DNA of 64,000 nt from Chenopodium formosanum (Eukaryota > Streptophyta > Magnoliopsida > Caryophyllales > Amaranthaceae): the NCBI GenBank assembly GCA_024500155.1, contig CM044871.1, positions 82,444,402 to 82,508,401 of the forward strand. Reading direction: 5' to 3'. A model generated the notes under the pieces. That model was not told the origin of the DNA. It saw nothing but the letters and a program-made list of their open reading frames with translations, and did no database searches. This document shows, in pieces, positions 44,701 to 56,674 of this stretch; positions within the stretch are counted from its first letter, which is position 1, and every line of letters begins with the position of its first letter. Both the position numbers and the translations under genes were made by a program.

Positions 44701-46985
44701 TATCTAAAAAAAAGTTGGAAATTCCCTTCAAGTTTAAAATTAACGTGGTTTCATCCTAACATGGTTTCATCCCAAAATTAATTGGTAAAAAAAGAATTAG
44801 TTCAATAAATTTATACTATGTATTTTCGTTAATTCAGTCCCAACACTTGAGACAATTTATCACAAGAATGTTACGCGGTATAGACGAAACAAGCAAAATT
44901 GGACCATATCCTAATGCTCAATTAGAAGGTTATAATGGAAAGTATCACCCATTATCAAGCTATATATTTTTCACATAATGTATTTTAGATTAAAGGTATT
45001 GTCCTCCTAAATAGGTTAAATACGTAATGACACAATACATTGCTAACAAGCAAGTATTAATGATTGATGATCGATAATAGGGAGTTGGATGAAACGGACC
45101 TAGAAAAGTCTAACTCCATAATAATCGATTAAAACACCAAAATTTAGAAAATGCATTTAATGCTTATATAGTTATATGCAGTACGTACCTCTTCAAACGA
45201 AGGAATGTGATCTCCGAATAGTCCAATAGCCTCGGCAATATCAAGGGCAGTGCATCCCTCCTTATTCTGAGCCGATAAATTGGCCCTCTTATCCCAAGTA
45301 AACTCATAAACCACCTTAGGATGTTTCCACTTAGAAGCCAAATGCAAGGGAGTGTTGCCTTCTCCATCTTTCATGTTTATCATCATCCCAAGCTCCGGTT
45401 GTCCTATGATAAATTTGACAACCTTGGCTTTTCCATTCGCGGCAGCCTCATGAAGGATGTTCCTGCCATTTTTGGTTAGCATAAACCTCGTGTTTTCGTG
45501 CAAACAGGATATAAAGAGCTTGACTATATCAACGTTGCCTCCGCTGCAAGCCCAATGAATTGGATAGTAGCCATTTTCGTCGATTTTGTAGGCTTGGTTT
45601 TGAGACGCCTTATCATTGAGTATGCACTTAACCCCGTCTAGGAAGTCTGTATAAGCAGCGTATGACAATGGTGTTTTTCCTTGTTCATCTGTCTTGTATA
45701 AGACCATATCGTTGTAATTTTGATACATCATTTCGAAGACATCTGCTCAATTTTTCAGTAGGAACACCAATTTAATTATTAGGTAATTCATGTAATTATT
45801 CCGGACTTCATGAAATGTTGTTACTACTTCGTATATATTATTGGCTAAAATGTTAAAGGATCATACATACCTAATAGCTAAAATTGGTAAAATTCATCAA
45901 TATTTCTAATTTGTAATATGCCCATAAATTGCAATAGCCGTTACAGATAAAATACTTAGCTTGAAAGTACTAATTGGACAAAATGATTTATCCTGACTCC
46001 GGATTTCAATTTTTAACAAGTAGTAATTTAGTATGACTCAAACTCAAACTAGACCCAACTTAGTCACCGAAATTGACACATTTTATTACACCAACTTATC
46101 GTGATTTATGACTTTGTGAGACATCAAATGTTACCTATAAATTTAAAAAAAGAATCACCCTCTAAACAGAAAGTAAAAAACATAAAAATAGAAGTGTTTT
46201 TTTTTTGTGGTACCTTTCTTTTCTGCTAGAATAGCAGCATGAACAACTGATTTTGCCGAAGATGCTAATAATTGGTCCTCAGACTCTGAAGTAACAAAAT
46301 CTTCAGAAAGCATGAATTTAACAAGATCCCAAAACTCGGCTTCAATAGCCAAATAAAGGGGAGAAAACCCATGTCCATTCAACTGATAGAACGTCTTTGG
46401 ACATTTTGCAAACAAAAACTTAGCCATATCCTTTTGTTGATTCTCTAACGCTATATGTAAAGCAGTATTTCCATCTTCGTTTTTCGTCTTCAACAAATCA
46501 GAAATCAAGTCGGTATGAACCCAAAAAAGTAGACTCTTAGCAGCCTCAAGCTGGCACGACCGTGCAGCAACATGAATAGGTAGATCACCTTTATTGTTTC
46601 GAAGGTAAACAAGTTGCGGACTTTTTTGAATAATTGTGTTTAATTTTGTTAGGCCAAGACTCGCTGCTATATGAAGGATGGTACTGTTGTCTGACTCTAA
46701 GAGTAGAGTTGAGTAGTCGAAATCGTGGTTAAAATCGTTATACAAGAGATCGATGTTGTTGTTGATGAGCGTTGAGTAGTGACCGGCATCAATAAAGGTA
46801 GTCGACTTGGGTAGTGAATCTGACGATGACAGTGTATTGGTGATTACTGAAGGTGAAATTGATGATGACCGCGACGACAACGATGAGTCGATTTCAGGAG
46901 TGCTGTTAATACGGCTTGGGTGGCTTTGGGTGTGGTGGTGACAATTGGTGGGATGAATTTGTTGGGGTTGTAATTGAGCATCCAT
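41784..46985 (-). CDS. Ankyrin-repeat protein with PGG/transmembrane C-terminus (ACD6-like)
   Basis: Predicted 680-aa membrane protein of the plant ANK-PGG family, whose members (ACD6 and relatives) influence salicylate-linked defence and cell death. Exons on the minus strand: 46214-46985, 45189-45742 and 41784-42500. A Ser-rich N-terminus of about 90 residues is followed by about nine ankyrin units, recognisable by STILHIAASLG, GDLPIHVAARS, GNTALHIALEN, GKTPLSYAAYT, YYPIHWACSGG, RNILHEAAANG and GNTPLHLASKW. Exon 3 carries the PGG domain: KFKERINTLLLVATLVATV, P532-G533-G534, then about four hydrophobic segments to residue 645. The 2.7-kb second intron holds a SINE and MITEs. The genes at 48621 and 61104 are shorter paralogues on the same strand. 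The family is certain; the role is inferred. Confidence 0.92.
43038..43171 (+). mobile_element. tRNA-derived SINE in the ankyrin gene intron
   Basis: CTCAAGTGGTTAGAGCA is A-box-like and GATCGATTCTCA is B-box-like, about 35 bases apart as in tRNA-derived SINEs. GTGGCTCTCTAAATACC and an A tail follow. The same order is found in the reverse-strand copies at 18873 and 14129. Flanking TCTAAAATT and CCTAAATT may be a worn target duplication. Confidence 0.7.
43311..43694. mobile_element. MITE-like element with ~34-bp inverted ends
   Basis: The left end AGGGAGGTTAGTTATGCATT and the reverse complement of the right end (AGGGAGGTTAGTTATGTATG) agree, and similarity continues inward (AAATGCATAACAA versus AAATGTATAACAA, then CATGGGG). 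The interior has repeated TAGTACCACTGA-like phrases. No ORF or clear target duplication; the superfamily is unresolved. Confidence 0.6.
43977..44054. repeat. Perfect 40-bp tandem duplication
   Basis: A unit beginning AGGTGGATTACTTAACTACA occurs at 43977-44016 and again at 44017-44054 with no differences over the copied part. It lies in the ankyrin intron. Confidence 0.9.
44264..44550. mobile_element. Tourist-like MITE with TTCAGTAAAAT repeats
   Basis: GGCTCTGTTACTTTCACC at the left pairs with GGTGAATCAAACAGGGCC at the right. TTA lies on both sides (44261-44263 and 44551-44553). The interior is a degenerate tandem of CAGTTCAGTAAAAATAATTT units. Confidence 0.75.
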
Positions 46986-48620
46986 GAGTGAGGTGAGCTA
47001 GTGGTAGAATGAACTAATGTAGGGTAGAGCACTTGAGGTAATATAATACAAGTGAAGTACTAGTTAGTGTAATATTGGACATGATAGTTGGGTCCTTTTT
47101 AGTTTTTAGCGGGTTCGTTGTTGGTTTCGTAGAGTAAAAGATGTTAAAGCCGACAATAAAGTTTGGTGGGTGCCATTTTAATATAAAAAGACCTTGTTAT
47201 GTAATAATTGAGGAGGGAAAGAAACTAAGAACATGTATCATAATTCATAATATATTCATGCATGTATTGACTCCGGTCCAAATTACTCGCAGCTTTAGGG
47301 TATTATTTGTGAGATATAAAATATTCCAAAGTTGCGAGTAATTTGGACCGAAAGTAGTATATATATGTAGCCATATAGGCATTGTAGCATGCTATATCCC
47401 CTTAGTTTATCTGGGTACAATTCTTCTTTATTTTTCTTAAATTTAACTTATTAGGTAGTTGCCTAGCTTAGCTTGTTACAACTTGTAAGTTTTGAAGAAT
47501 GAAACTAAATGTGTCGACTAAATTGAAATAATTGTATTTGAAATTATTAGAGAAGTTTACATTAGGGAAAGTATATGCTAACAATTAAGAATAATGCAAG
47601 AATGAAATGCACAAAAGTAACGTAAATAATCCACGTATAAAAGACAAATCTAGCTGGATAGCAAATACTTAATTGATTTTCAGTGATCACTTGAATTGAA
47701 GTAGCAAAATGCGATATGAATGCTAATGGTGTATTATTATTATATATTACTATTAATAGTTTTGATTGACTTGTCTTCAGATTTGTTGATAAGGTCAACT
47801 TGCTTCTCATTGGCTATTCTGGCTAGTCCTTAGTTCCAAAAGGATATAAACGGATTATACCAATATATGTACCTGAAAACAAATTTGGTATCCAAAGGTT
47901 GGTGAAGTTTTAGCTACTTCACTAAAAGGGATTTATACTGAATTTCACATAGTATCAGACTTGTGTACCAAAATATGTGATTCTGGTATCAAATTTAATT
48001 TGTATCAAAATACAGATAGAGTATGTGATTTTGACAGTTATTTGGTACTATGTGAATTTTTGTATGTTCAGATTTAGCACCTTGACCTACTCTCCAAAGG
48101 CTTACTCGTATGAATGAATAAATATTAGTTTTATAAATAAATGTAGCCACTATACACCATATGATAAATCACAAACAAGACTTATTGTGATGTTTATTAG
48201 TCCTTTTAAAAATAAACTAAATACGACGTCGAATGATGTAGAAAAGAATACAAATACAAAGTGCCAATGTGCCATAAGCTAAGCTAAATAACAATCAATT
48301 CTCTATAAAATAAATCAAAAGATACAGATCAGACTGCATACATATAATTGTATATTTGTAGTATATAAATAAAGTAAATTATTGTTATACATCTATTTTG
48401 ATTATATTATAATTTCACAGTATACATCTATTTTTTACAATTCAAATTACATGTTTATATATCAATTCTTTTCGTTACTATCTACTATCATATACCTATT
48501 AGTTTAATATATTTTGTTCTTATTTCCAAACAAGCACTATTTAAGTATTTAACAGCAACACAACAACATTCACAAGCAAAGGGTATGGTATGTTGGTAAG
48601 TCTTTTTGTTCCTTCTAAAA
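46986..48620. other. Intergenic region between ankyrin genes 1 and 2
   Basis: Upstream region of the full-length ankyrin gene and downstream of the short one. It holds a 91-bp MITE (47267-47357). I looked here for a PGG/transmembrane exon that could complete the short ankyrin gene and found none; no other gene was recognised. Confidence 0.55.
47267..47357. mobile_element. Stowaway-like MITE, 91 bp
   Basis: Inverted ends share GGTCCAAATTACTCGCA, flanked by TA. The interior AGGGTATTATTTGTGAGA matches the MITEs at 14467 and 36748. Confidence 0.8.
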
Positions 48621-50080
48621 TTAACACATATTTCTTTTAATTAAACTCCCCACCTCAACATTATTAGCCAAATCCAAGGGTATACGACCATTTTCGTCTT
48701 TCTTCTTAAGCAGCTCTTTACTCTCTTTTAGGCTCAACAAGTACACAACCACATGTTTCAGCTTGTTGCTGCGTTCTTTAGCAGCTATGTGCAATACTGT
48801 GCGCCCATTATGAACATCTGCGAGCAATGACTCCGGAAATAGAGAATAGAACACTTTTAAGACCTCAACATGGCCTCCTAGACATGCCTTGTGTATCGGG
48901 TAAGATTTATCATTGTTGCGGATTCTTCTTATTGCAGGAAACTTTTCGAGGATGTAACAAACCATGCTAGTGAAACCATTGTATGCAGCATAAGAAAGTG
49001 GAGTTAATCCTTCTTCATCAGTGTTGTTGATTAGATCGGGTTGAACCTTGAGTATTGTTTCTAGCATTTCTGTGATTAGACAAACGTACCACCAATGTAA
49101 GTATATGAATCCGAACATTAATTTAAGTCCTTAATTTAATTGATAAAACATTGAGTATATCATGATGTGGTGGAAAGAAGTCTAGTTTAATATAGAGACT
49201 CGAGCAAAATTTTGAATAGGAACAAACTAGATTTAAAAGTCAGTGGCCTTGTTTGATGATTAGATGTTAGCTGATTGATTTAGCTGATTGCATTAACTGG
49301 TTTGACTAGTTGGTTGTACATAACTTCTCGTGTAAAAGTGATTGTTTATTAGCTGTTTATATTTAGCTGTTTCAGTGAATTTAATACCCAAAAACCTAAT
49401 TGTTCAATAAGTTAATTTTTAAAAAACTTTTATAATAATAAAAATTTTTAAAAGAGAGTTTTTTGAGCCCAAAAAGCTCTTAATAATCTATTTACCAGAT
49501 ACTCACATTAGCTTTTTATTATGGTTAAACCGCTAATAGTGCTTTCCAGCTTTCCAAAAAAACTTTTTACCAAACAAGGCAATTAACTTTAGCATTGGAA
49601 TAGAGTCTAAGGGACAGAGGATAACTATTTACCTTGATTTTGGTTTGTAATAGCAGCACGTACAATTGAATTGGCTTCCATTAGATCAACCAGAGCGTTA
49701 ATAGGCTCGTTAAGCATGCGCTTGACCAACTCCAAGTTGTTGTCAAGAACAGCAACGTAAAGAGGAGAAGGACTGGCGGACCTAGTGTTAGGTGCACGCC
49801 TCGCAGCAGCGGCACTAGCAAGAAGTTGAGAATTGTTGGTTTTTGAATTCAGCAATATATCAGCATTCATCATGTAGACCATGATGTTGGTGTTCATGAC
49901 CCGTGGAATAAGGTTGCTTCTAGCGGCGGTGTTCATAATTTCGAACACCATTGCTCGATCGTGACCTTGAAGAGGCGTTGTGGAGGAGGGGGAACTCATC
50001 ATATCTTTCATAATTTTCTTTTTTACACTTTCTAATTGTTTTTCTGTCATTGTGTTATAAGAATGATTAAGGGTTGACAA
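48621..50080 (-). CDS. Short ankyrin-repeat protein without PGG domain (paralogue A)
   Basis: Predicted 298-aa protein from two exons on the minus strand, 49633-50080 and 48621-49069, joined at NQNQG|EMLETIL in phase 1. The N-terminus (DRAMVFEIMNTAARSNLIPR, then VMNTNIMVYMMNADI) is almost the same as in the gene at 61104. Ankyrin-like units: SPLYVAVLDNN, GLTPLSYAAYNG, KSYPIHKACLGG, GRTVLHIAAKER and GRIPLDLANN. The frame then stops. There is no PGG motif or hydrophobic tail, unlike the neighbour at 41784, so the product would be soluble. Either it is a truncated duplicate or it has a separate role. Its intron contains a MITE-like element (49245-49580). A TATA box lies about 90 bp upstream. Expression is unknown. 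Confidence 0.8.
49245..49580. mobile_element. MITE-like element with GGCCTTGTTTG ends
   Basis: The left end GGCCTTGTTTGATGA and the right end TTACCAAACAAGGC form a short inverted repeat, a motif common to Tourist and hAT MITEs. No target duplication could be recognised. It lies in the intron of the short ankyrin gene. Confidence 0.45.
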
Positions 50081-50165
50081 AGGTGTAAGCTAAGAAATAT
50101 GGTTGATTAGATCAGAGTTTTGATTTAAAATGAGGAGAAATATGGGGTTTAAGTATTACGAGTTC

Positions 50166-50178
50166 CTATTTATATAGG
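50166..50178 (-). promoter_or_regulatory. TATA box of short ankyrin gene A
   Basis: CCTATATAAATAG on the minus strand about 90 bases before the ATG at 50080. A similar TATATAAAT stands about 155 bases before the ATG of the paralogue at 62087. Confidence 0.55.
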
Positions 50179-50879
50179 CTAAGGTAGAAGGTAGATAGAA
50201 ATGTCCGCGTAATTTCAGCAGAATGCATGTACATTGCAAAAATTAAATTGAATATCCTAATTAATAATATTCAAACCATAGTTGGTTCCTATTTACTCCG
50301 TATATTGAATGACTTAACCGCTACGGAGATACACGGTTCATCTATATTTGGTTCTTATACTTGTTAATTACATAACTTGCTAATTTAGGTTTGATTTAAT
50401 TAGAGCTGTCAAAAGTTGACCCATCCCGAAATACCGACTCAAACCCGATTATAAACCGACCCATCTAAACCCGAAAAAATGGTGACCCAAACCCGACCTG
50501 AAACCAACCCTAGACCCGAGTTGACCCGAGTATGTGAGACCCAAACCCGAACATAAAATGACCTGGAGATGACCCAACTCGAATGTAACCCGTAAATTAT
50601 TGACCTTAACCAAACCCGACTTGAACCGAAATTGACCCAAACCCGCTTTAATCCGTTAAAACCCGAATTTAACCTGACTTGTTACTAACCTGACCTGAAT
50701 TCAACCTGACTCGTTTCTAACCCGACCCGAATTTAACCAAACCTGTTACAAACCCGAATCGAAATCAACCCGACTTGTTATTGACCTGGCCCAAATTCAA
50801 CCCCAGTTGTTATTGACCCCACCTGAATTTTACCAGACTTACTACTAACACGACCAAAAAAATCAACCCGATCTGTTAC

Positions 50880-53800
50880 AACTTGCGCCGATTTCATTAA
50901 CTCAAGCCTACCACAAACATTTATCATGACAACATATAATGATCATATATGGTTCCAAACGACGATATATGACCCCGAGATATATCATCTAGAATTTCAG
51001 GACTTTTCGACACCAGGCCCCGAAACCTCCAAAATTTTTCAAAAAGCGTGGATATTAACCTTCAATTTTAGAATTGTTTGACTTTTTTTCGCCCGGATAT
51101 AAAAATTGCCGAAATGTTTACCATAGTCCCAAATACTCTTCGAGAGTCCAATTGGGTGGATGGAACCATCCAATTCGCCTTAAAACGATCAATTTACTGT
51201 TTTCAACTTACACCAATTTCATTAATTCAACCCTACCACAAACATTTATGACAACAAATAATGATCATATATGTTTCCAAACGACATTATTATATGACCC
51301 CGAGATGTATTCCCTAGAATTTCAAGACTTTTCGACACCGGGCCATGAGGACTCCAAAAATTCTCAATAAGCGTGGATTTTTTTCGACCGAAAATAAAAA
51401 TTGCCGAAATGTTTACCATGGTCTCTAATTCCCTCCGGGTGTCCAATTAGGTGGGTGGAACCATCCAATTTGCCTTTAAACGACCAATTTACAGGTTTAC
51501 AACTTGCGCCGATTTCATTAACTCAAGCCTACCACAAACATTTATGACAACATATAATGATCATATATGGTTCTAAACGGAATTATATGACCCCGAGATG
51601 TATCTCCTAAAATCTAAAGGCTTTTCGACACCGGGCCCCGAAACCTTTAAAATTTCTCAAAAAACGTGGATATTAGCCTTCAATTTTGGAATTTGTTTTT
51701 ACTTTTTTTTCGCCAGAAAATAAAAATTGCTGAAATGTTTACCGTGGTCCCTAATACCCTCCGGTAGTCCAATTGAGAAGATGAAACTATACAATTTGCC
51801 TTTAAACGGCCAAATTACCGATTTACAACTTGCACCGATGTCATTAACTCAAGCTTACCATGAACATTTATGACAACAAATAGTGATCATATATGGTTCC
51901 AAACGACAATATATGACCCCGAGATATATCCCCTAGAATTTCAGGACTTTTTGACACCCTGAAACCTCCAAAAATTTTCAAAAAGCGTGGATATTAGCCT
52001 TCAATTTTAGAATTTTTTGACTTTTTTCGCCCGGATATAAAAATTGCCGAAATGTTTACCATGGTCCCAAATACCCTCAGAGAGTCCAACCAATTGGGTG
52101 GATGGAACCCTCCAATTTGCCTTAAAATGACCAATTTACCGTTGTACAACTTACACCGATTTCATTAAATCAACCCTATCACAAACATTTATGACAACAA
52201 ATAATGATCATATATGTTTCCAAACGACATTATTATATGACCTCGAGATGTATTCCCAAGAATTTCAAGACTTTTCGACACCGGGCCTTGAGAACTCCAA
52301 AAATTCTCAATAAGCGTGGATTTTTTTCGCCTAAAAATTGCCGAAATGTTTACCATGGTCTCTAATACCCTCTGGGAGTCCAATTAGGTGGGTGGAACCA
52401 TCCAATTTGCCTTTAAACGGCCAATTTGCCGGTTTACAACTTGCGCCGATTTCATTAACTCAAGCCTACCACAAACATTTATGACAACATACAATGATCA
52501 TATATGGTTCCAAACAGAATTATATGACCCCGAGATAGTTCAGTTCGATGGTCGCATGAGAGCCGTGAGAGGTGTTGGTGGTCGCCTGAACGTTGTGAGA
52601 CGTGCGGTGGTCACTTAAGAGTCATGAGAGGTGAGAAAGAAGATAGGAGAGATGAGGTGTGGTGTTTGAGAGAGAAGATAGGAGAGATGAGGTATGGCGG
52701 CTATTCAAATGAGAGTAAGATAGTAAGTTGAAACCCTAAGAGGAGTAATGTGAATTCCTGCTAGAAAATAATTTTTTTTTTAAAAAAAAAAAAAAAAAAG
52801 GAAACGGGTATTTAACGGGTACTCGTTACACTCAAAGGGCGACCCATTACTCGACCCGCAAATCTAATTTTTAGCGGGTCGGGTACCCGACCCGCTAAAA
52901 TGGGAAAACTTCAAAAAATACCCGTCGGGGAATTTGCAGGTCAACGAGTTAGCGGGTCGGGTCAACTGGGTCGGGTATTTTTGAACACTCCTAGATATTA
53001 GCCTTCACTTTTGAAATTTTTGATTTTTTTCGCCCGGAAATAAAAATTGCCGAAATGTTTACCATGGTCCTTAGTACCGTCCGAGAGACCCATTGGGTGG
53101 GTGGAACCATCCAATTTGTCTTTAAACGACCAATTTACTGGTTTACAACTTGCACCAATTTTATTAACTAAAGCCTACCACGAACATTTATGACAACAAA
53201 TAATGATCATATATGGTACATCCCTAACATTTCAAGACTTTTCGACACCGGGCCCTGAAACCTCCAAAATTTCTTAAAAAGCGTGGATAGTCTTCAATTT
53301 TGGAATTTTTTGATTTTTTTTTTCGCCCGAAAATAAAAATTGCTGAATTGTTTACCATGGTCCCTAATTTCCTTTGGGGGTCCAATTGGGTTGGTGGAAC
53401 CATCCAATTGGCCTTTAAATGGCCAATTTAATTACCGGTTTACAACTTGCACGTATTTCATTAACTCAAGCCTACTACGAACATTTATGACAACATATAA
53501 TGATCACATATGGTTCCAAACGACATTATATGAACCCGAGATGTATTCCCTAGAATCTCAAAACTTTTCGATACAGGGCCCCGAAACCTCCAAAATTTCT
53601 CAAAAAGCGTGGATATTAGCCTTTAATTTTGGAATTTTTAGACTTTTTTTTTTTCCTGAAAATAAAAATTGCCGAATTGTTAACCATGACCCGTAATACC
53701 CTTCGGGAGTCCAATTGGGTGGTTGGAACCATCCAATTTGACTTTAAACGGCCTATCAACCGGTTTATAACTTGCACCGATTTCATTAACTCAAGCCTAC

Positions 53801-55080
53801 CACGAACATTTATGAAAACATATAATGATCATATATAGTTCCAAATGTCATTAAATGAACTCGAGATGTATCCCCTAGAATTTCAAGACTTTTCGACGCC
53901 GAGCCCCGAATCCTTCAAAATTTTTCAAAAAGTGTGGATATTAGCCTTTAATTTTGAAATTTTTGACTTTTTTTTTGCCCGAAAATAAAAATTGCCAAAA
54001 TGTTTACCATGGTCCCTAATACCGCCCGGGAGTCCCATTGGGTGGGTGGAACCATCCAATAATTTGCCTTTAAACGACCAATTTACCGGTTTACAACTTG
54101 CACCGATTTTATTAACTCAAGCCTACCACGAGCATTTATGACAACAAATAATGATCATATATGGTTCCAAACAACATTATGTGACTCCGAGATGTATCCC
54201 CTAAAATTTCAAGAGTTTTCGACACCTGGCCCTGAAACCTCCAAAATTTCTCAAAAAACGTGGATAGTCTTCAATTTTGGAATTTTTTGACTTTTTTCGC
54301 CCAAAAATAAAAATTGCCGAAATTTCTACCATGGTCCCTAATGCTCTCCGTTGTTGAATTGGGTTGGTGGAACCATCCAATTTGCCTTTAAACGACCAAT
54401 TTAATTACCGGCTTACAACTTGCACGAATTTCATTAACTCAAGCCTACTACAAATACTTATGACAACATATAATTGATCATATATGGTTCCAAACGTCAT
54501 TATATGACCCCAAGATGTATCCCCTAAAATATTAATACTTTTCTACATTGAGCCCCGAAACCTGCAAAATTTCTTAAAAAGCGTGGATATTAGCTTTCAA
54601 TTTTAAAATTTTTTGATTTTTTTCCGCCCGAAAATAAAAATTGCCGAAATTTTTACCATGATCCCTAATATCCTCCGGGAGTCCAATTGGGTGGGTGGAA
54701 CCATCCAATTTGCCTTTAAACGACCAATTTACCGGTTTACAGCTTGCACCGATTTCATTAATTACTACCACGAACATTTATGACAACAAATCATGATCAT
54801 ATATGGTTCTAAACGGCATTATATGACCCCGAGATGTATCCCATAGAATTTCAAGACTTTTCAACACTAGTCCCCGAAATCTTTAAAATTTCTCAAAATG
54901 CGTAGATAATTAGCCTTCAATTTTGGAATATTTTGGACTTTTTTCGCCCAAAAATAAAAATTGTCGATGTTTACCATGGTCCCTTATACCCTCCAGGAGT
55001 CCAATTGGGTGTGTGGAACCATTCAATTTGTTTTTAAACGGCCAATTTACCGGTTTACAACTTGCACTGATTTACCGGTT
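50880..55080. repeat. Satellite array, ~320-bp monomers, three-monomer higher-order pattern
   Basis: About 12 monomers, each containing GATCATATATGGTTCCAAAC, then ATGACCCCGAGATGTATCCC, CTTTTCGACACCGGGCC, AAATTGCCGAAATGTTTACC and ATGGTCCCTAATACC. Taking TTTACCATGGTCC as a marker, copies fall at about 51119, 51415, 51741, 52059, 52352, 53061, 53353, 53682, 54005, 54329, 54655 and 54972. Spacing is about 317-329, with some short units of about 293. Unit variants recur every third monomer (about 940-975 bp). A hAT-like fragment interrupts it at 52540-52990. No conserved ORF. Confidence 0.85.
52536..52993. mobile_element. hAT-like transposon end inserted in the satellite
   Basis: The right boundary, read outward-in on the minus strand, is TAGGAGTGTTCAAAAATACC, a typical plant hAT terminus. 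GGGTCGGGTA/TACCCGACCCGC subterminal repeats and an A run follow. The left part (GTTCAGTTCGATGGTCGCAT) has no matching terminus and about 75 bp of satellite is missing across the junction, so the copy looks truncated on that side. Confidence 0.5.
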
Positions 55081-56427
55081 TACAACGGCCAATTTAATTA
55101 ACTTACACCGAACCCGACTTGAACCGATATTGACCCAAACCCGTTTTAACCCTTCAAAGCCGAATTTAACCAGACTTGTTACTAACCTGACCTGAATTCA
55201 ACCTGACCCGTTCCTAACCTGACCTGAATTTAACCAAACCTGTTACAAACCCGACCCGCAATCAACCCGACTTATTATTAACCTGACCCAAATTTCAACC
55301 CAAATTATTATTGACTCGACATGAATTTTACCAAACCTATTACTAACCTAAACCAAAAATTCAACCCGATTTGTTACTAACCTGACTCGAAATCAAACAC
55401 GACTTGTTATTTCCCGACCTAAATTCAACCCAAATTGTTCATGGCCTGATTTCAAATCACCTTAAGTGCAATTTATCCCACCTTATTATTGTTGCTCAAA
55501 GCATTTTTTCTAGGTAGACCAAGTCAGTTCAGGCCAGCAAAAGAAAGGAGCATCATCCTCAAATTTAAGAGTTAAATATAGTATATAATTGTTGTATGGT
55601 CAAAGGAGATAATTATCTTCCTAAATGATAATAGTTCCCTAATATATTGTCATATATATTATAGTCAAAGGAAATAATTAATTAGATAAAAATGATAATT
55701 ATCTATTCATAGTTAAATGAACCCGAATATGACCTGACTTGGAAATGACCCGACCTGATTGTAACTCACAAATTATTGACTTGAACATAACCCGACTTGA
55801 CTTCGAGAATGACCCGACTTGGAAATGACCCAACCTGATTATAACCCTCAAGTTATTGACTAGAACCGAACCCGACTTGAACTCGAGAATGACCCGACCT
55901 GATAATCACCCGCAAATTATTGACTTGAACTGAACCCGACTCAAACCCGAGAATGACCCGACCTGATTCTAACCCACAAATTATTAACTTGAACTGAACC
56001 CGACTCGAACCCGAGAATTACCCTAACCTATTTTAACCCGTAAAAACCCGAATTAAACCCGACCTATTGTTCACCCGACCCGAATGTAACCTGACCTGTT
56101 ATTAACCCGACCTAAACCTGATAAGAAGCATGACCCGACATGACCTGACTCAAGCATAACCCAACCCAAACCCGACTCGCATAGTTTATGGAATTAATCC
56201 GAATTTACCCGACCCGAGTTGACCCGACCCAAACCCGACCCGTTTACCCGAATTGACAGCTCTAGATTTAATCTTTGATGTAAATGAATTATTGTTTGTG
56301 GCCTTACTAGATACATACGTTACATCTGATCAATCTATCTATTTGATTCATCTTATTTTGTCCTAATATTTTGTTATTAACTTATACTCCTAATGTATGA
56401 AAGTATTTCTTATTTTATCTAAATTAA

Positions 56428-56600
56428 GAGCATGTTCACATTTACTTAATTTCAGTTCAGTTTAGTTTAGCTCCAATCAGTTCAGTTTAGTTCAACCTTT
56501 AATTTCCCTCTCTCATAAAATATTCAGTTCAGCTCAGTTCAGTTCAGTTCAGTACAGCTCCAATCAGTTCAATTCAGTTCAGTAAATGTGAACAGGCCCT
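56428..56600. mobile_element. Tourist-like MITE rich in TTCAGTTCAG
   Basis: GAGCATGTTCACATTTACT at the left pairs with AGTAAATGTGAACAGGCCC at the right. The interior is TCAGTTCAGTTCAG with CTCCAATCAG. The TTA/TAA flank is clear on the left only. It is closely related to 59896-60081. Confidence 0.6.
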
Positions 56601-56674
56601 TTCGTTAGAAATTATTTTGTTGAAATATTTTGTTTGAAATTATATTATGTAATGCAAATAAAAAATAAATACTT

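Larger units (their letters stand above)
50402..56263. mobile_element. Giant GGGTC-repeat transposon carrying a satellite array (copy 3)
   Basis: A 5862-bp element with perfect 11-bp ends AGAGCTGTCAA and TTGACAGCTCT, identical to copy 2. Flanks are TGATTTAATT and AGATTTAATC, sharing GATTTAAT, an aged 8-10-bp target duplication. Degenerate ACCCG pentamers occupy both ends (50402-50870 and about 55110-56263). The middle is a tandem satellite (50880-55080) interrupted by a hAT-like fragment. An unrelated AT-rich piece sits at about 55480-55715. No transposase is visible. It separates the two short ankyrin genes. Confidence 0.75.

Noticed and set aside
51074..53838. ORFs of 60-118 codons in the satellite array
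   Set aside because: They recur with the monomer, are frameshifted between copies, and have no conserved start or stop.
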